A DNA stretch of 64,000 nt from Akkermansia sp. (lineage in GTDB: Bacteria; Verrucomicrobiota; Verrucomicrobiia; Verrucomicrobiales; Akkermansiaceae). Positions 17,993 through 26,908 of this stretch are shown one piece after another (within the stretch, counting starts at the first letter, position 1; the number at the start of each line of letters is the position of its first letter). The notes beneath the pieces are model-generated. The model worked only from the letters and a program-made list of their open reading frames with translations. It did not search any database and had not been told where the DNA came from. Position numbers and translations under genes: made by a program. The stretch covers positions 24,427-88,426 of the forward strand of contig JAFQSQ010000010.1 of assembly GCA_017409465.1 (NCBI GenBank), read 5' to 3'.

Positions 17993-18571
17993 ATGGCCAT
18001 CGAAGATTTGAATTGCACCTGCCCGGAATGTGAACTGATGCTCTCACCGGAGGCGGAAGAATGCCCGGTATGCGGCCTGCGCTTTGCACCTCGTCAGCGC
18101 ACGCTTCAACACTGGTATCTACGCAGCTGGCAGTTGTGGCGTTGCCGCTCTGTACGAGCCACGCGCCGGGAATTCTATGCATTCATCATCCCCAACATGC
18201 TGCTGATGATATGGTGGGGAAAGGAGTTGACGCGAATCCAGCAATCCGAGGCCGATATTTTCAGCTACCTGTTTATCGGTCTACTGGGGCTCTACCATCT
18301 ACTATCTGTTATCCCCCTCTTTTCCCTCATCACCAGAAGATTACATGATCGTGATCTCGACTGGAGCGATTTACCCGAGGAAATCAAAGTCGCCATGGAG
18401 GACTTCTGCGACCTCTCACCGTGGACCTACCTGAGCTTTCTGGAGCCGATGCTCTGGTTGGGGCTCTCCATATATGTTCCAATCAGGGAGCTCCTCAGTG
18501 ATACAACACCGGGTCCCAATCGCTTCGGACCCTCTATCCGCTACCCGCGATACAACAGCCATCTCAACTGA
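17993..18571 (+). CDS. Zinc-ribbon plus DUF805-like membrane protein
   Basis: This 192-aa protein has an N-terminal zinc-ribbon-like motif (CTCPECELML then CPVCG, Cys pairs about 16 residues apart), then about four hydrophobic segments. RATRREFYAFIIPN, ITRRLHDRDLDW and the C-terminal PNRFGPSIRYP are the DUF805 (YhaH/YhaI) hallmarks. Its function is unknown; the family lies in the inner membrane. The ATG at 17993 follows the TM2 stop; the open frame upstream overlaps the TM2 gene and is not needed. Confidence 0.8.
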   Translation: MAIEDLNCTCPECELMLSPEAEECPVCGLRFAPRQRTLQHWYLRSWQLWRCRSVRATRREFYAFIIPNMLLMIWWGKELTRIQQSEADIFSYLFIGLLGLYHLLSVIPLFSLITRRLHDRDLDWSDLPEEIKVAMEDFCDLSPWTYLSFLEPMLWLGLSIYVPIRELLSDTTPGPNRFGPSIRYPRYNSHLN

Positions 18572-18627
18572 AAACAGAAAAACTCCCAACGGAACGAAAC
18601 TCTGTCAAAACAGTTACTAATTTGTAG

Positions 18628-18656
18628 TTGCCATTCCGGGGGAAAGGTGATACAAT
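18628..18656 (+). promoter_or_regulatory. sigma70-type promoter of the polyprenyl synthase gene
   Basis: TTGCCA (18628-18633), 17-bp spacer, TACAAT (18651-18656). It lies about 60 nt before the ATG at 18717 in the gap after the DUF805 gene, so the polyprenyl synthase-cysE-dehydrogenase run probably starts here. Confidence 0.65.
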
Positions 18657-18716
18657 TCGCGCGCACCACGGCACATGCGGTGGTGTGGTTTCGTATTTTA
18701 CTCTGCTGTTTCAACC

Positions 18717-19724
18717 ATGAGCATCCCCTTTTTCAGCAAGTTGCGCAATAGAAAAGCCCACCTGCAAACCGTCCGCACGGAATTGCAGAAGGTACGCGAT
18801 GCTATAGAATCGCAGACCGGGCATTTTGCCCCCTACATGCGAAGCTATATGAACCAGGTATGCCGTAGCCGCGGCAAGATGATTCGCCCGGGTCTCGTGT
18901 TGCTGACAGCAGCTGCCACCGGTGGTATCAAAGATGAACACATCACCTTTGCCGCGCTGCTGGAAATGCTGCACATGGCCTCACTTATCCATGACGATGT
19001 GCTGGACAAGGCCGACACCCGCCGTGACGAGCCTACACCCAATGCTTTGTGGGGCAATGAATTAGCAGTTCTCCTGGGCGATTCCCTGCTGGCGCAGGCG
19101 ATGGTGATGGGATCCGACATAGGAGATACCCGCTTTATCCGCCGCATGGCCATAGCCGTGCGCGACCTCTGTGAAGGTGAAGTTGAGCAATCATCCCGAC
19201 TGTGGGATATGGAGATGAGTCGCGCAGACTACTATGAGCTGATTCGCAAAAAAACAGCCACACTCTTTGCCATAGCCATGAGCGGCGCCGGATATCTACA
19301 GGGGCTCGATGATGAAATGATTGAGCAGCTCAACCGCATGGGTACCCTGCTGGGAATCTCATATCAGATATATGATGATTGCCTCGACCTGACCGGCTCT
19401 GATGATACTGCCGGCAAAACGCTGGGCACCGACGCAGAAAAAGGCAAACTTACCCTTCCGGTGTTTTTCCTGATGGAATCTACCAGCGAGGACGTGGCAG
19501 AGCATGTTCGCCGCACGATCGAGAAACACGAAGAGATTGACTACTCAGCTCTTCGCCATACCGATGCCTTTGCCGAGGCCATTCGGCTGTCGGTAGATGA
19601 AGGGCTCAACCGCAACGAAGAAGCCCGCGAAGTACTGTGGATGCTACCGGAATCCCCTGCACGCGAAGCCCTTACCGAGATGACCTATCGTCTTGATGAG
19701 ATGCTTCGGGATTGCCTGATCTGA
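18717..19724 (+). CDS. Trans-polyprenyl diphosphate synthase
   Basis: All-trans prenyl chain elongation enzyme that condenses isopentenyl diphosphate onto an allylic primer, for quinone side chains or shorter isoprenoids. It shows GKMIRPGLVLLTA, the first Asp-rich motif as SLIHDDVLDKADTRRDEPT and the second as YQIYDDCLDLTG, followed by GKTLGTDAEKGKLTLPV. The length of 335 aa is close to octaprenyl/solanesyl synthases (IspB type) and longer than farnesyl synthases, but chain length cannot be read with certainty. The start MSIPFFSKLRN is chosen over a longer frame to 18675 because the promoter at 18628-18656 leaves a normal leader. Confidence 0.88.
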   Translation: MSIPFFSKLRNRKAHLQTVRTELQKVRDAIESQTGHFAPYMRSYMNQVCRSRGKMIRPGLVLLTAAATGGIKDEHITFAALLEMLHMASLIHDDVLDKADTRRDEPTPNALWGNELAVLLGDSLLAQAMVMGSDIGDTRFIRRMAIAVRDLCEGEVEQSSRLWDMEMSRADYYELIRKKTATLFAIAMSGAGYLQGLDDEMIEQLNRMGTLLGISYQIYDDCLDLTGSDDTAGKTLGTDAEKGKLTLPVFFLMESTSEDVAEHVRRTIEKHEEIDYSALRHTDAFAEAIRLSVDEGLNRNEEAREVLWMLPESPAREALTEMTYRLDEMLRDCLI

Positions 19725-19752
19725 AGCTCACACTTTCCATTCCACCAGCCAC

Positions 19753-20574
19753 ATGATACGCCCGGAAAAAATGGTACCCGAGGTTCCCGGCCTGGCCGAT
19801 GCCGTGTGGGAAGAGGTCTGCACCGCTGCCCGAGAGGCAGCTGCAAACGAACCCAAACTTGCCGGCATGCTTGATGACGTCATCCTGAGTCGCACCTCAC
19901 TGAGCAGTGCGGTAGCGGTTCGCCTGGCGCGCAAACTTTCCCGTCGCGATATGGAGCGTGATAACCTGGAGCCGCTCATCCGCACCCTGCTGAAGCAGAA
20001 CCCGGTAGTCGTGGAATGCATGGCGGCAGATTTGCAAGCCGTTGTAGAGCGCGATGCTGCCTGTCATAATGCCCTGGAACCACTACTATTCTTCAAGGGA
20101 TTTCACGCATTGGCCACCTATCGAGTAGCTCATCTTCTCTGGCAGCAGGAGCGCTACATGCTGGCGTTGCTGTTCCAGAGCATCAGCAGCGAGGTATTTG
20201 GGGTAGATATTCACCCGGCAGCACAGATTGGCTGCGGTATCCTGCTGGATCATGGTACCGGATTTGTCGTCGGCGAAACCGCCATCATTGAAAACAACGT
20301 CTCCATGCTGCACGAGGTTACCCTCGGCGGTACCGGCAAGGAAAAAGGAGGTGCCCGCCATCCCATCGTCCGCAGCGGGGTGCTCATCGGTGCCGGCGCC
20401 AAAGTACTGGGTCGTGTTGAGATTGGCGAAGGTGCCAAAATAGCCGCTTCATCCGTCGTATTGGAACATGTTGATGCCCATACAACTGTGGCCGGTGTAC
20501 CGGCAGTTGTGGTGGGGTGCAGCGGTGAAGCCGCTCCTGCTCTCTGCATGCAGCAGAACCTCGAAATATCATGA
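19753..20574 (+). CDS. cysE: Serine O-acetyltransferase CysE
   Basis: Acetylates L-serine with acetyl-CoA, the first step of cysteine synthesis in the cytoplasm. It has an N-terminal helical domain and a left-handed beta-helix of hexapeptide repeats (about 150-255). Motifs are EVFGVDIHPAAQIGCGILLD, HGTGFVVGETAII, LHEVTLGGTGK, RHPIVRSGVLIGAGAKVLG and the closing AGVPAVVVG. The length of 273 aa is normal. It lies 28 nt after the polyprenyl synthase gene and its stop overlaps the next start (ATGA), so it is in one operon with functionally unrelated genes. Confidence 0.93.
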   Translation: MIRPEKMVPEVPGLADAVWEEVCTAAREAAANEPKLAGMLDDVILSRTSLSSAVAVRLARKLSRRDMERDNLEPLIRTLLKQNPVVVECMAADLQAVVERDAACHNALEPLLFFKGFHALATYRVAHLLWQQERYMLALLFQSISSEVFGVDIHPAAQIGCGILLDHGTGFVVGETAIIENNVSMLHEVTLGGTGKEKGGARHPIVRSGVLIGAGAKVLGRVEIGEGAKIAASSVVLEHVDAHTTVAGVPAVVVGCSGEAAPALCMQQNLEIS

Positions 20575-22151
20575 TTACCGAGCTGGATATCCACCTGCCG
20601 CTGCGCAAGGCATTGAAAGAAGAAGCCCGCCGCAAGGCTGTAGCCCAAAAACTCGGCATATCCCCCTATCGTGTACAGGGAATGCGCCTGTTAAAAGACA
20701 GCATCGATGCCCGGCGCAGACCCATTTCCAAGCAATTGCGTTTTCTTGTTTCTATAGACGAACCCCTGCCGGAAGCGCCCCTGCCCGAACGCCACTATGC
20801 CCCCCTGCCGGAGTCGGCCAGACGCGTCATCATCGTGGGAAGCGGTCCCGGCGGTCTTTTTGCCGCCCTGCGCTGTCTGGAACTGGGACTGCGCCCCATC
20901 GTGCTGGAACGCGGTAAGGACGTCTCTGCCCGCCGCTTTGACCTGCGCCCCATCAACTGTGATGGCCTCGTTGTTGAGGATTCCAACTACTGTTTTGGTG
21001 AGGGTGGTGCCGGCACCTTCTCGGACGGTAAACTCTTCACTCGTGCCACCAAACGCGGCCCGGTCATGGAGATATACGAAACCTTCGTAGCTCACGGCGC
21101 TTCCGCAGATATCCTGACAGATGCCCACCCGCACATCGGCTCCAACAAACTGCCCGACATCATCAAGGCCATGCGTAGCAGCATCCTCACCGCCGGAGGT
21201 GAGGTACACTTTCAATCACGCGTATGTGGTCTCCTCCGCTCATTGGATGGCCGCCGACTGCTGGGTGTTCGCACGGCAGATGGTCATGAATATGCCGGTG
21301 ATGCCGTCATCCTGGCCACCGGTCACAGCGCCCGCGATGTTTACCGCATGCTGCATGCCGATGGTCTGCTGCTGGAGCGCAAGCCCTTTGCCGTGGGCGT
21401 TCGCATCGAACATCCGCAAGCACTCATCGACGCCGCTCAGTACCACCTGCGGCACGGCGAAAAGCGCCCTGAAGGGCTACCTGCCGCCCGCTATACCCTG
21501 GCCACCAAAATAGCTGAGCGTGGCGTACACTCCTTCTGCATGTGCCCGGGCGGCTTTATCGTCCCCTCTGCCACGGAGAATGACGAAGTGGTGGTCAACG
21601 GAATGTCCCTTTCCCGCCGCGATTCACCCTTTGCCAACTCCGGTTTTGTCGTGACCGTGGAGCCCGAAGACACCGATGCCTACCTGGCAGAGCATGGCGT
21701 ACTCTCCGGCATCGCCTACCAGAAAGCGCTGGAGATAGCCACCTCCCGAGCCGGTGGCGGCATGCAGAAAGCCCCGGCACAGCGTGTGCGGGATTTCCTG
21801 GCAGGGAAAGTGTCTTCCACCCTGCCGAAGACCACCTACCACCCCGGCATCACCTCGTGGGATCTCAACGAGCTGCTTCCTCAAAGCGTCAGCACACGCA
21901 TGGCCGAGGGTTTACGCTTTTTCGACACCAAATTACGCGGATTTGCCGGTGAAGACGCCCTGCTCATCGGCTGCGAGACGCGCACCAGCTCCCCCGTGCG
22001 CATCCCGCGCGACCCCTCCACCCTGCAGCATCCTCAGCTCGAGCGACTTTTCCCCTGCGGTGAAGGTGCCGGGTACGCCGGTGGTATCGTCTCCGCTGCC
22101 CTGGACGGTCGCCGCTGCGCTGAGGCGGTAGAGGCCGTTTTGCGGGGCTGA
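20571..22151 (+). CDS. FAD-dependent dehydrogenase, COG2509-like
   Basis: The N-terminal ~80 residues (ITELDIHLPLRKALKEE, LLKDSIDARRR) form the small domain typical of this uncharacterised family. An FAD Rossmann fold follows: VIIVGSGPGGLFAALRCLE (about 86-104), with LERGKDVSARRFDL. GEGGAGTFSDGKLFTR and the C-terminal CGEGAGYAGGIVSAALDGRR are family signatures. The length of 526 aa is normal. The substrate is unknown; the family is often annotated only as NAD(FAD)-utilising dehydrogenase. It is coupled to cysE by ATGA. Confidence 0.88.
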   Translation: MITELDIHLPLRKALKEEARRKAVAQKLGISPYRVQGMRLLKDSIDARRRPISKQLRFLVSIDEPLPEAPLPERHYAPLPESARRVIIVGSGPGGLFAALRCLELGLRPIVLERGKDVSARRFDLRPINCDGLVVEDSNYCFGEGGAGTFSDGKLFTRATKRGPVMEIYETFVAHGASADILTDAHPHIGSNKLPDIIKAMRSSILTAGGEVHFQSRVCGLLRSLDGRRLLGVRTADGHEYAGDAVILATGHSARDVYRMLHADGLLLERKPFAVGVRIEHPQALIDAAQYHLRHGEKRPEGLPAARYTLATKIAERGVHSFCMCPGGFIVPSATENDEVVVNGMSLSRRDSPFANSGFVVTVEPEDTDAYLAEHGVLSGIAYQKALEIATSRAGGGMQKAPAQRVRDFLAGKVSSTLPKTTYHPGITSWDLNELLPQSVSTRMAEGLRFFDTKLRGFAGEDALLIGCETRTSSPVRIPRDPSTLQHPQLERLFPCGEGAGYAGGIVSAALDGRRCAEAVEAVLRG

Positions 22152-22197
22152 TTTTCAGGAGAATTCCAAAAAATACAGTTTTTTTTCAGAATAAAGC

Positions 22198-22226
22198 TTG
22201 ACTTCAGGCATGGGTAAGCGTATACT
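22198..22226 (+). promoter_or_regulatory. sigma70 promoter of tRNA-Gln
   Basis: TTGACT (22198-22203), 17-bp spacer, TATACT (22221-22226), ending 20 nt before the tRNA. The match to the sigma70 consensus is close, as expected for a stable RNA gene. Confidence 0.8.
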
Positions 22227-22246
22227 CCCGCCGTTCCAAGTAACAC

Positions 22247-22318
22247 AGGGCTATGGTGTAATTGGCAACACATCGGTTTCTGGCACCGCTATTCGGGGTT
22301 CGAGTCCCTGTAGCCCTA
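22247..22318 (+). tRNA. tRNA-Gln (anticodon CTG)
   Basis: A cloverleaf can be folded by hand. The 7-bp acceptor pairs AGGGCTA with TAGCCCT, with discriminator A at 22318. The D arm is GTGT...ACAC, the anticodon loop TTCTGGC gives CTG (reads CAG), and the T arm is CGGGG-TTCGAGT-CCCTG. The first anticodon-stem pair (27-43) is a T/C mismatch. No CCA is encoded, so the cca product is needed. It has its own promoter and terminator. Confidence 0.93.
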
Positions 22319-22322
22319 GTCG

Positions 22323-22352
22323 AAAGCGTCAACCGCAAGGTTGACGCTTTTT
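22323..22352 (+). terminator. intrinsic terminator of tRNA-Gln
   Basis: Perfect stem AAAGCGTCAACC / GGTTGACGCTTT with a GCAA loop, followed by T residues. It starts 5 nt after the tRNA. Confidence 0.9.
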
Positions 22353-22422
22353 GTGTTTACGGTGAGGCAGTATGCTCCTCTTTGACATTGCGTTCTGCGA
22401 CACTTTGTTGTAGTATGGGGGC

Positions 22423-23049
22423 ATGAGCGATTTGCAATGGAACAGTGTCACCATTGAGGAAGATGAGAAACCCCGCGTTTCCCTCGAAGAGCTGCGCGAC
22501 ATGGCTGCCGACCTTGACCCGGACGATTACGATGAACCGGTACAGGAGTTTCTGGAGGAGCTGATGCGCTGCGATGACCCGGCCGAACTACAACAGGCCG
22601 CCACCCTGCTGCTACAGGATGAGGTAGACCTCTCTCCTGACCTGGCCTCCATGGGGGTGGAACCCGACGAAGGGCTCATCATCCTGCTGCTGGCCATGGG
22701 AGCCGATGTCAACGCGCGCAACGCCTACGGACAGCCACCGCTTCATCTGGCGGCTCACTACGGGTATGAGAACATCGTTGACCGCCTGCTGGCCGCCGGT
22801 GCCAATCTTCGCACACGCAACATCCACGGGCGGTTTGCCTCCGAAGTAGCCGCCACTCCCGCACTGGCCGCCAAACTGGAACCTCCTTATCACCCGGAAG
22901 ACGACACCCCGCTTCCCCCCGAAATCGAGGATGCAGACCTGGACCCGGAGGGTGACAACGGGCAGCACCACCACTGCACCTGCGGGCATGACCACCACCA
23001 TGGGCACGACTGCGACTGCGGCGGAGAGTGCCACTGTCATCATTCGTAA
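22423..23049 (+). CDS. Ankyrin-repeat protein with His/Cys-rich C-terminal tail
   Basis: This 208-aa protein has an acidic helical N terminus (about 10-75), then ankyrin-type repeats (about 83-150: EGLIILLLAMGADVNARNAYG and PPLHLAAHYGYENIVDRLLA). It ends in a ~28-residue tail made almost only of His, Cys, Asp and Gly (HHHCTCGHDHHHGHDCDC and ECHCHH), which looks like a metal-binding segment. No signal peptide is present. Its molecular partner is unknown. A degraded paralogue starts at 29295 and shares nearly the whole N-terminal sequence and part of the upstream DNA (CTTTGAC-TTGCGTT). It lies 28 nt before the oligopeptidase gene, separated by short near-repeats of CGTAAAT/CGTAATT. Confidence 0.85.
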   Translation: MSDLQWNSVTIEEDEKPRVSLEELRDMAADLDPDDYDEPVQEFLEELMRCDDPAELQQAATLLLQDEVDLSPDLASMGVEPDEGLIILLLAMGADVNARNAYGQPPLHLAAHYGYENIVDRLLAAGANLRTRNIHGRFASEVAATPALAAKLEPPYHPEDDTPLPPEIEDADLDPEGDNGQHHHCTCGHDHHHGHDCDCGGECHCHHS

Positions 23050-23077
23050 ATCGTAATTCGTAACTCGTAAATCAACA

Positions 23078-25162
23078 ATGACTGATACTCCCTTTTTGGA
23101 AGATACGCTGATGCCGGCGTGGAGCCGCCTGACCCCGGAGCGCGCCCGCGTGGAAATCCCGCAGGCCATCGAGCAGGCCAAGGCCGCCATAGAGGCCATC
23201 TGTGCGGTGCAGGAACCCACCTGGGACAACACCTTTGCCGCCATGGAAGAAAGCAGCGCCGCCCTCATGCGCGGCTGGCAGCGGCTCTCGCATCTGCAAT
23301 CCGTCATGGATTCCCCCGCCTGCCGCGAGGTGATGAATGAGCTGATGCCGGAGGTGGTCATGTTCTCCAGCAGCGTGACACTCAATCCCCGCCTCTACGC
23401 CGTGCTGAAGAATGCCGCTACCCAGCCCTGGGTGCAGGAGCTCTCCCCGGTGAAACAGCGCTTCATTCAGGAAACTCTGGCCGATTTCCGCGAGAGCGGT
23501 GCGGATTTGCCGGAGGAGGCCAAGAGGCGCTATGCTGAGCTGTCCACGGAGCTGGCACAGCTCTCCCAGAAGTTCGGGGAGAACGTGCTGGATTCCACCA
23601 ATGCCTGGGAATACGTGACCGCCGACCCTGCTGAAATCGCCGGCCTGCCGGAATCCGCCCGCGAGACGGCGCGGCTGGATGCTCTGGCCAAGGGGCATGG
23701 CACGGAGGAAGCCCCGCAGTGGCGCTTCACGCTGCAATTCACCTCTGTCCAGCCGGTGATGACCTTTGCGGACTGCGAACCCCTGCGCGAGCGCGTCTGG
23801 CGCGCCATGGGCGCCAAGGGGACGGGAGAGTATGATAATGCCGAGCTTATCAACAAAATCCTGAGCCTGCGAGTAGAAAAGGCCGCACTGTTGGGCTACG
23901 AGCGCTATTCCGATTATGTGACCTCCCGCCGCATGGCCGGCAGCGGGACAACGGCGCTCAATTTCATCAACGACCTGCATGCCCGCGTGAAAGCCGCGTT
24001 CACGGAGGAGCAGGAGGCCATTCGCCGATTTGCCGAGGAGCAGACCGGTACCGCCATCCCCGTCATGAAACCTTGGGACATCTCCTACTGGAGCGAAAAG
24101 CGCCGCAAGGCACTCTACGATTTCGACACGGAGGAGCTGCGACCCTACTACTCCATGCAGGGCGTGCTGGACGGCATGTTCTCCATCTACGCCGGGTTAT
24201 ACGGCATCCGCTTCGTTCCCCGCACCACCGCTTGCGTGGCAGAGGGTGAAGCCCTGCCGGAGGGCGCGGTGGAGGTGTGGCACCCGGAGGTGCTCTTCTA
24301 TGAGGTGTATGATGAGGAGAGCGACGAGCACCTCGGCTCTTTCTATGCCGACTGGTACCCGCGCGAATCCAAGCGTGCCGGGGCGTGGATGAACTGTCTC
24401 TCCACCGGGCTGCCGCCCATGAACGGCGCTCCGCGTGTGCCGCATCTTGCCCTCATGTGCGGCAACATGAGTCGTCCCGTGGGCGATAAACCCGCCCTGC
24501 TGAGCCATTATGAGGTGGAGACCGTGTTTCACGAGTTCGGCCATCTGTTGCACCAGGTGCTCAGCAATGTGGAGGTGAAGAGCCTCTCCGGCTGCAATGT
24601 GGCCTGGGATTTCGTGGAACTGCCCAGCCAGATTAACGAAAATTGGACCTGGGAGAGCGAAGCCATCGACCGCTACGCCCGTCACTGGCAAAGCGGGGAA
24701 CTGATGCCCGCCGAGCTGAAATCCAAGATGCTGGCCGCGCGCAACTACGGCGCTGCCTCCTTCTTCATGCGCCAGCTCTGCTTTGGCAAGCTCGACCTGA
24801 AGCTGCACACCAACACCGCCGCCTATCTCAACCGCAATATCGAGGAAGTGGACCGCGAAATCCTGGCCGACTACCGCGTGCCGGTCACCGAGCAGACCTT
24901 CAGCATGCTGCGGGCATTCTCCCACATCTTTGACGGCGGCTATGAAGCCGGCTATTACTCCTACAAATGGGCAGAGATGCTGGAGGCTGACGCCTTCTCA
25001 CGCTTTGCGAAAGAAGGCATCTTCAACCCCGCTACCGGGCGTGATTTCCGCCGCTGCATCCTTTCGCAGGGCAATTCCCGCCCCGCTGCGGAACTCTTCC
25101 GCGACTTCATGCAGCGCGACCCGGACCCCGAAGCGCTCCTGAAACGCTGCGGCATCTGCTGA
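23078..25162 (+). CDS. prlC: M3-family oligopeptidase (OpdA/PrlC-like)
   Basis: Cytoplasmic zinc metallopeptidase that degrades short peptides. The zinc motif HEFGH is at 485-489 and the third ligand is E514, in FVELPSQINENW, exactly 29 residues after the first His as in thimet-type enzymes. The length of 694 aa matches oligopeptidase A. No signal peptide is present, and the N-terminal helical lid region is complete. It ends at a strong terminator. The assignment to OpdA rather than a dipeptidyl carboxypeptidase is from length and overall pattern. Confidence 0.9.
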   Translation: MTDTPFLEDTLMPAWSRLTPERARVEIPQAIEQAKAAIEAICAVQEPTWDNTFAAMEESSAALMRGWQRLSHLQSVMDSPACREVMNELMPEVVMFSSSVTLNPRLYAVLKNAATQPWVQELSPVKQRFIQETLADFRESGADLPEEAKRRYAELSTELAQLSQKFGENVLDSTNAWEYVTADPAEIAGLPESARETARLDALAKGHGTEEAPQWRFTLQFTSVQPVMTFADCEPLRERVWRAMGAKGTGEYDNAELINKILSLRVEKAALLGYERYSDYVTSRRMAGSGTTALNFINDLHARVKAAFTEEQEAIRRFAEEQTGTAIPVMKPWDISYWSEKRRKALYDFDTEELRPYYSMQGVLDGMFSIYAGLYGIRFVPRTTACVAEGEALPEGAVEVWHPEVLFYEVYDEESDEHLGSFYADWYPRESKRAGAWMNCLSTGLPPMNGAPRVPHLALMCGNMSRPVGDKPALLSHYEVETVFHEFGHLLHQVLSNVEVKSLSGCNVAWDFVELPSQINENWTWESEAIDRYARHWQSGELMPAELKSKMLAARNYGAASFFMRQLCFGKLDLKLHTNTAAYLNRNIEEVDREILADYRVPVTEQTFSMLRAFSHIFDGGYEAGYYSYKWAEMLEADAFSRFAKEGIFNPATGRDFRRCILSQGNSRPAAELFRDFMQRDPDPEALLKRCGIC

Positions 25163-25178
25163 TACCCGGTTTCATCCT

Positions 25179-25210
25179 CCCCGCCCTCTCTCCGGGGCGG
25201 GGGATTTTTT
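25179..25210 (+). terminator. intrinsic terminator after the oligopeptidase gene
   Basis: Stem CCCCGCCC (25179-25186) / GGGCGGGG (25195-25202), followed by a run of six T. Confidence 0.88.
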
Positions 25211-25274
25211 CCTTCTGTACAATTTCTGATTGTTATTCAACCGGAGAACACGGTGGCAGAGTCGAACTGCTACT

Positions 25275-26765
25275 ATGATGAACCACACCCTATGTACCCT
25301 ATTGGCAGCGGCGACCGTCTGCACCGCACAGACTCAGCATTCACTCTCTACCTACCTTGATACCGCCTTCGGCTGGTTACCGGCCTCAATGCCGGAAGAT
25401 GTCGTCCCGGGAAGCCTGCGCCGGGCTCTTCCCGCCGAGCACCAGCAGACACGGCGTTACCCCGGCGTGCCCACCTCCCTACTCCTGCTGGAGCAGAGCA
25501 AACGCCACGCAGCATCGACCTCTTCAGCCACCACTCGGAGGAATTGGGAGTTTTTCCCGGCCTCGCCTCAGCGATTCATGCCCTACCTCGACAGCCTATT
25601 TGTACCCGGCAACACCTGTGCCGAACCCTGCGCCTTCATTGACAGCGACCCCATCTCTACCAGCGCCCAGCGAGTCAAGACCATGCTCTCCGGCATCGGT
25701 CTGCAATACAGCGCGGTTGCCTCGTATAATTATGCCCACATAGCCCCGGCTCCCGGCAACCGACAGCGGCATTTCTCTGCCTTCAACCTTCAGGCATCCG
25801 GTAAATGGTTCCTGGCCAAGAGCCGTAATAATTCACAGGGCATTTTTCTTTCCTTTGAGGCCGACTGGGGTATCGGAGCAGACTTTTCCGAGCGGAACGG
25901 CGGTGTACAGAACAGCCTGGGTACCCTCAGCCAGCCACAGAGCAGCCTGCGCGGCGGCAACGGTGTGTTTCTTCCCGAGCTGGCACTGGGTTACAGCACG
26001 CTCAACGGCAAATGGGTCGGCATGGTCGGTACACTCGACGCCTCCAATTACCTGGATCAGAATGCCTACGCCGCATCCTGGCACGGCAACCTGACCAATT
26101 CTGCCTTCGGGAGCAACCCCTGCCTACCGTTGGAATGGGGAAACTGGGGCTACCTGACAGCCTGGCAACCTACGGATAATTTCTATGCCATGTACGCCAC
26201 GACCGGTTGCAACGGTCAGATCAACCAGAATCCTTTCCGCAACATCAACAGCAATCACTGGGTACACGTGGGCGAACTCGGCTTCATCTTCGACGATTCC
26301 TGGGGAATGGGGCCCGGCACCTATCGTTTGCAATATGCTCTTACGCGCAATGACGGCGCGACCGGCGACGGTATCGCCTGCAATATCCAACAGCAACTGG
26401 GGCGCAATTCGCGGCTGGGTTTCTTCGCCCGCTGCGGTTACATGGATTCCGATGCTGCCTCAGTGACCGGAGTGCGCAGCACCGTCGCCACCGGTCTGGT
26501 GCTTCAGGCTCCCTTCACCTCTTCCGGCTGGGGCAGTCGCCACAACAACGACCAGATTGGCTTGGGATTCCTCTGGCTGCGAGCAGGCGGTTCTGAGCGA
26601 CCTTACACACATCAAGATGAATATGGGCTCGAACTCAGCGCCGTGGTTCAGCTGACCCCCACCTTTTATCTGCAGCCCGACGTGCAGTATATTTTCAATC
26701 CCATCCACGCTGATTCCCGCGACAACGCCCTGGTATTCCAGTTGCAGGGTGTCTTCAGCTTCTGA
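25275..26765 (+). CDS. OprB-like outer-membrane carbohydrate porin
   Basis: This 496-aa protein has a short signal peptide (MMNHTLCTLLAAATVCTAQ, cleavage near TA-QTQ) and a C-terminal region typical of the OprB family: ELSAVVQLTPTFYLQPDVQY followed by IFNPIHADSRDNALVFQLQ and a terminal Phe, the usual sorting signal of outer-membrane barrels. Alternating polar/hydrophobic strands run through the second half. OprB porins admit sugars. The first ~100 residues after the signal are poorly conserved in style. The ATG pair at 25275/25278 gives the signal peptide; the frame upstream adds a basic segment and is not used. It is monocistronic between terminators. Confidence 0.82.
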   Translation: MMNHTLCTLLAAATVCTAQTQHSLSTYLDTAFGWLPASMPEDVVPGSLRRALPAEHQQTRRYPGVPTSLLLLEQSKRHAASTSSATTRRNWEFFPASPQRFMPYLDSLFVPGNTCAEPCAFIDSDPISTSAQRVKTMLSGIGLQYSAVASYNYAHIAPAPGNRQRHFSAFNLQASGKWFLAKSRNNSQGIFLSFEADWGIGADFSERNGGVQNSLGTLSQPQSSLRGGNGVFLPELALGYSTLNGKWVGMVGTLDASNYLDQNAYAASWHGNLTNSAFGSNPCLPLEWGNWGYLTAWQPTDNFYAMYATTGCNGQINQNPFRNINSNHWVHVGELGFIFDDSWGMGPGTYRLQYALTRNDGATGDGIACNIQQQLGRNSRLGFFARCGYMDSDAASVTGVRSTVATGLVLQAPFTSSGWGSRHNNDQIGLGFLWLRAGGSERPYTHQDEYGLELSAVVQLTPTFYLQPDVQYIFNPIHADSRDNALVFQLQGVFSF

Positions 26766-26792
26766 TACCGACGTATCCTCCTCCGGCATGGC

Positions 26793-26818
26793 CACCGCTC
26801 CCTCATGAGGGAGCGGTG
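26793..26818 (+). terminator. perfect inverted repeat after the porin gene
   Basis: CACCGCTCCCTC and its exact complement GAGGGAGCGGTG around a central AT, 27 nt after the stop. No T-run follows, so it may act as an mRNA 3' stabiliser or a weak terminator. Confidence 0.6.
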
Positions 26819-26842
26819 ATATTCTATCTCCTCTACGGACGC

Positions 26843-26880
26843 AAAAAAAGAACCGCTGCCCGTGAAGGAGCAGCGGCTCT
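26843..26880 (-). terminator. intrinsic terminator of the Pmp-like PEP-CTERM gene
   Basis: Read on the minus strand: CCGCTGC, 10-nt loop, GCAGCGG, then TTCTTTTTTT. It lies 29 nt after the stop of the gene at 26909-28987. Confidence 0.88.
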
Positions 26881-26908
26881 GATGTTCAGCTTGATGAATA
26901 AACAACTT

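Noticed and set aside
23050..23077. Short CGTAAAT/CGTAATT repeats as a regulator binding site
   Set aside because: Only three or four imperfect 8-9-nt units; could be chance or a fragment of the CATTCGTC repeats.
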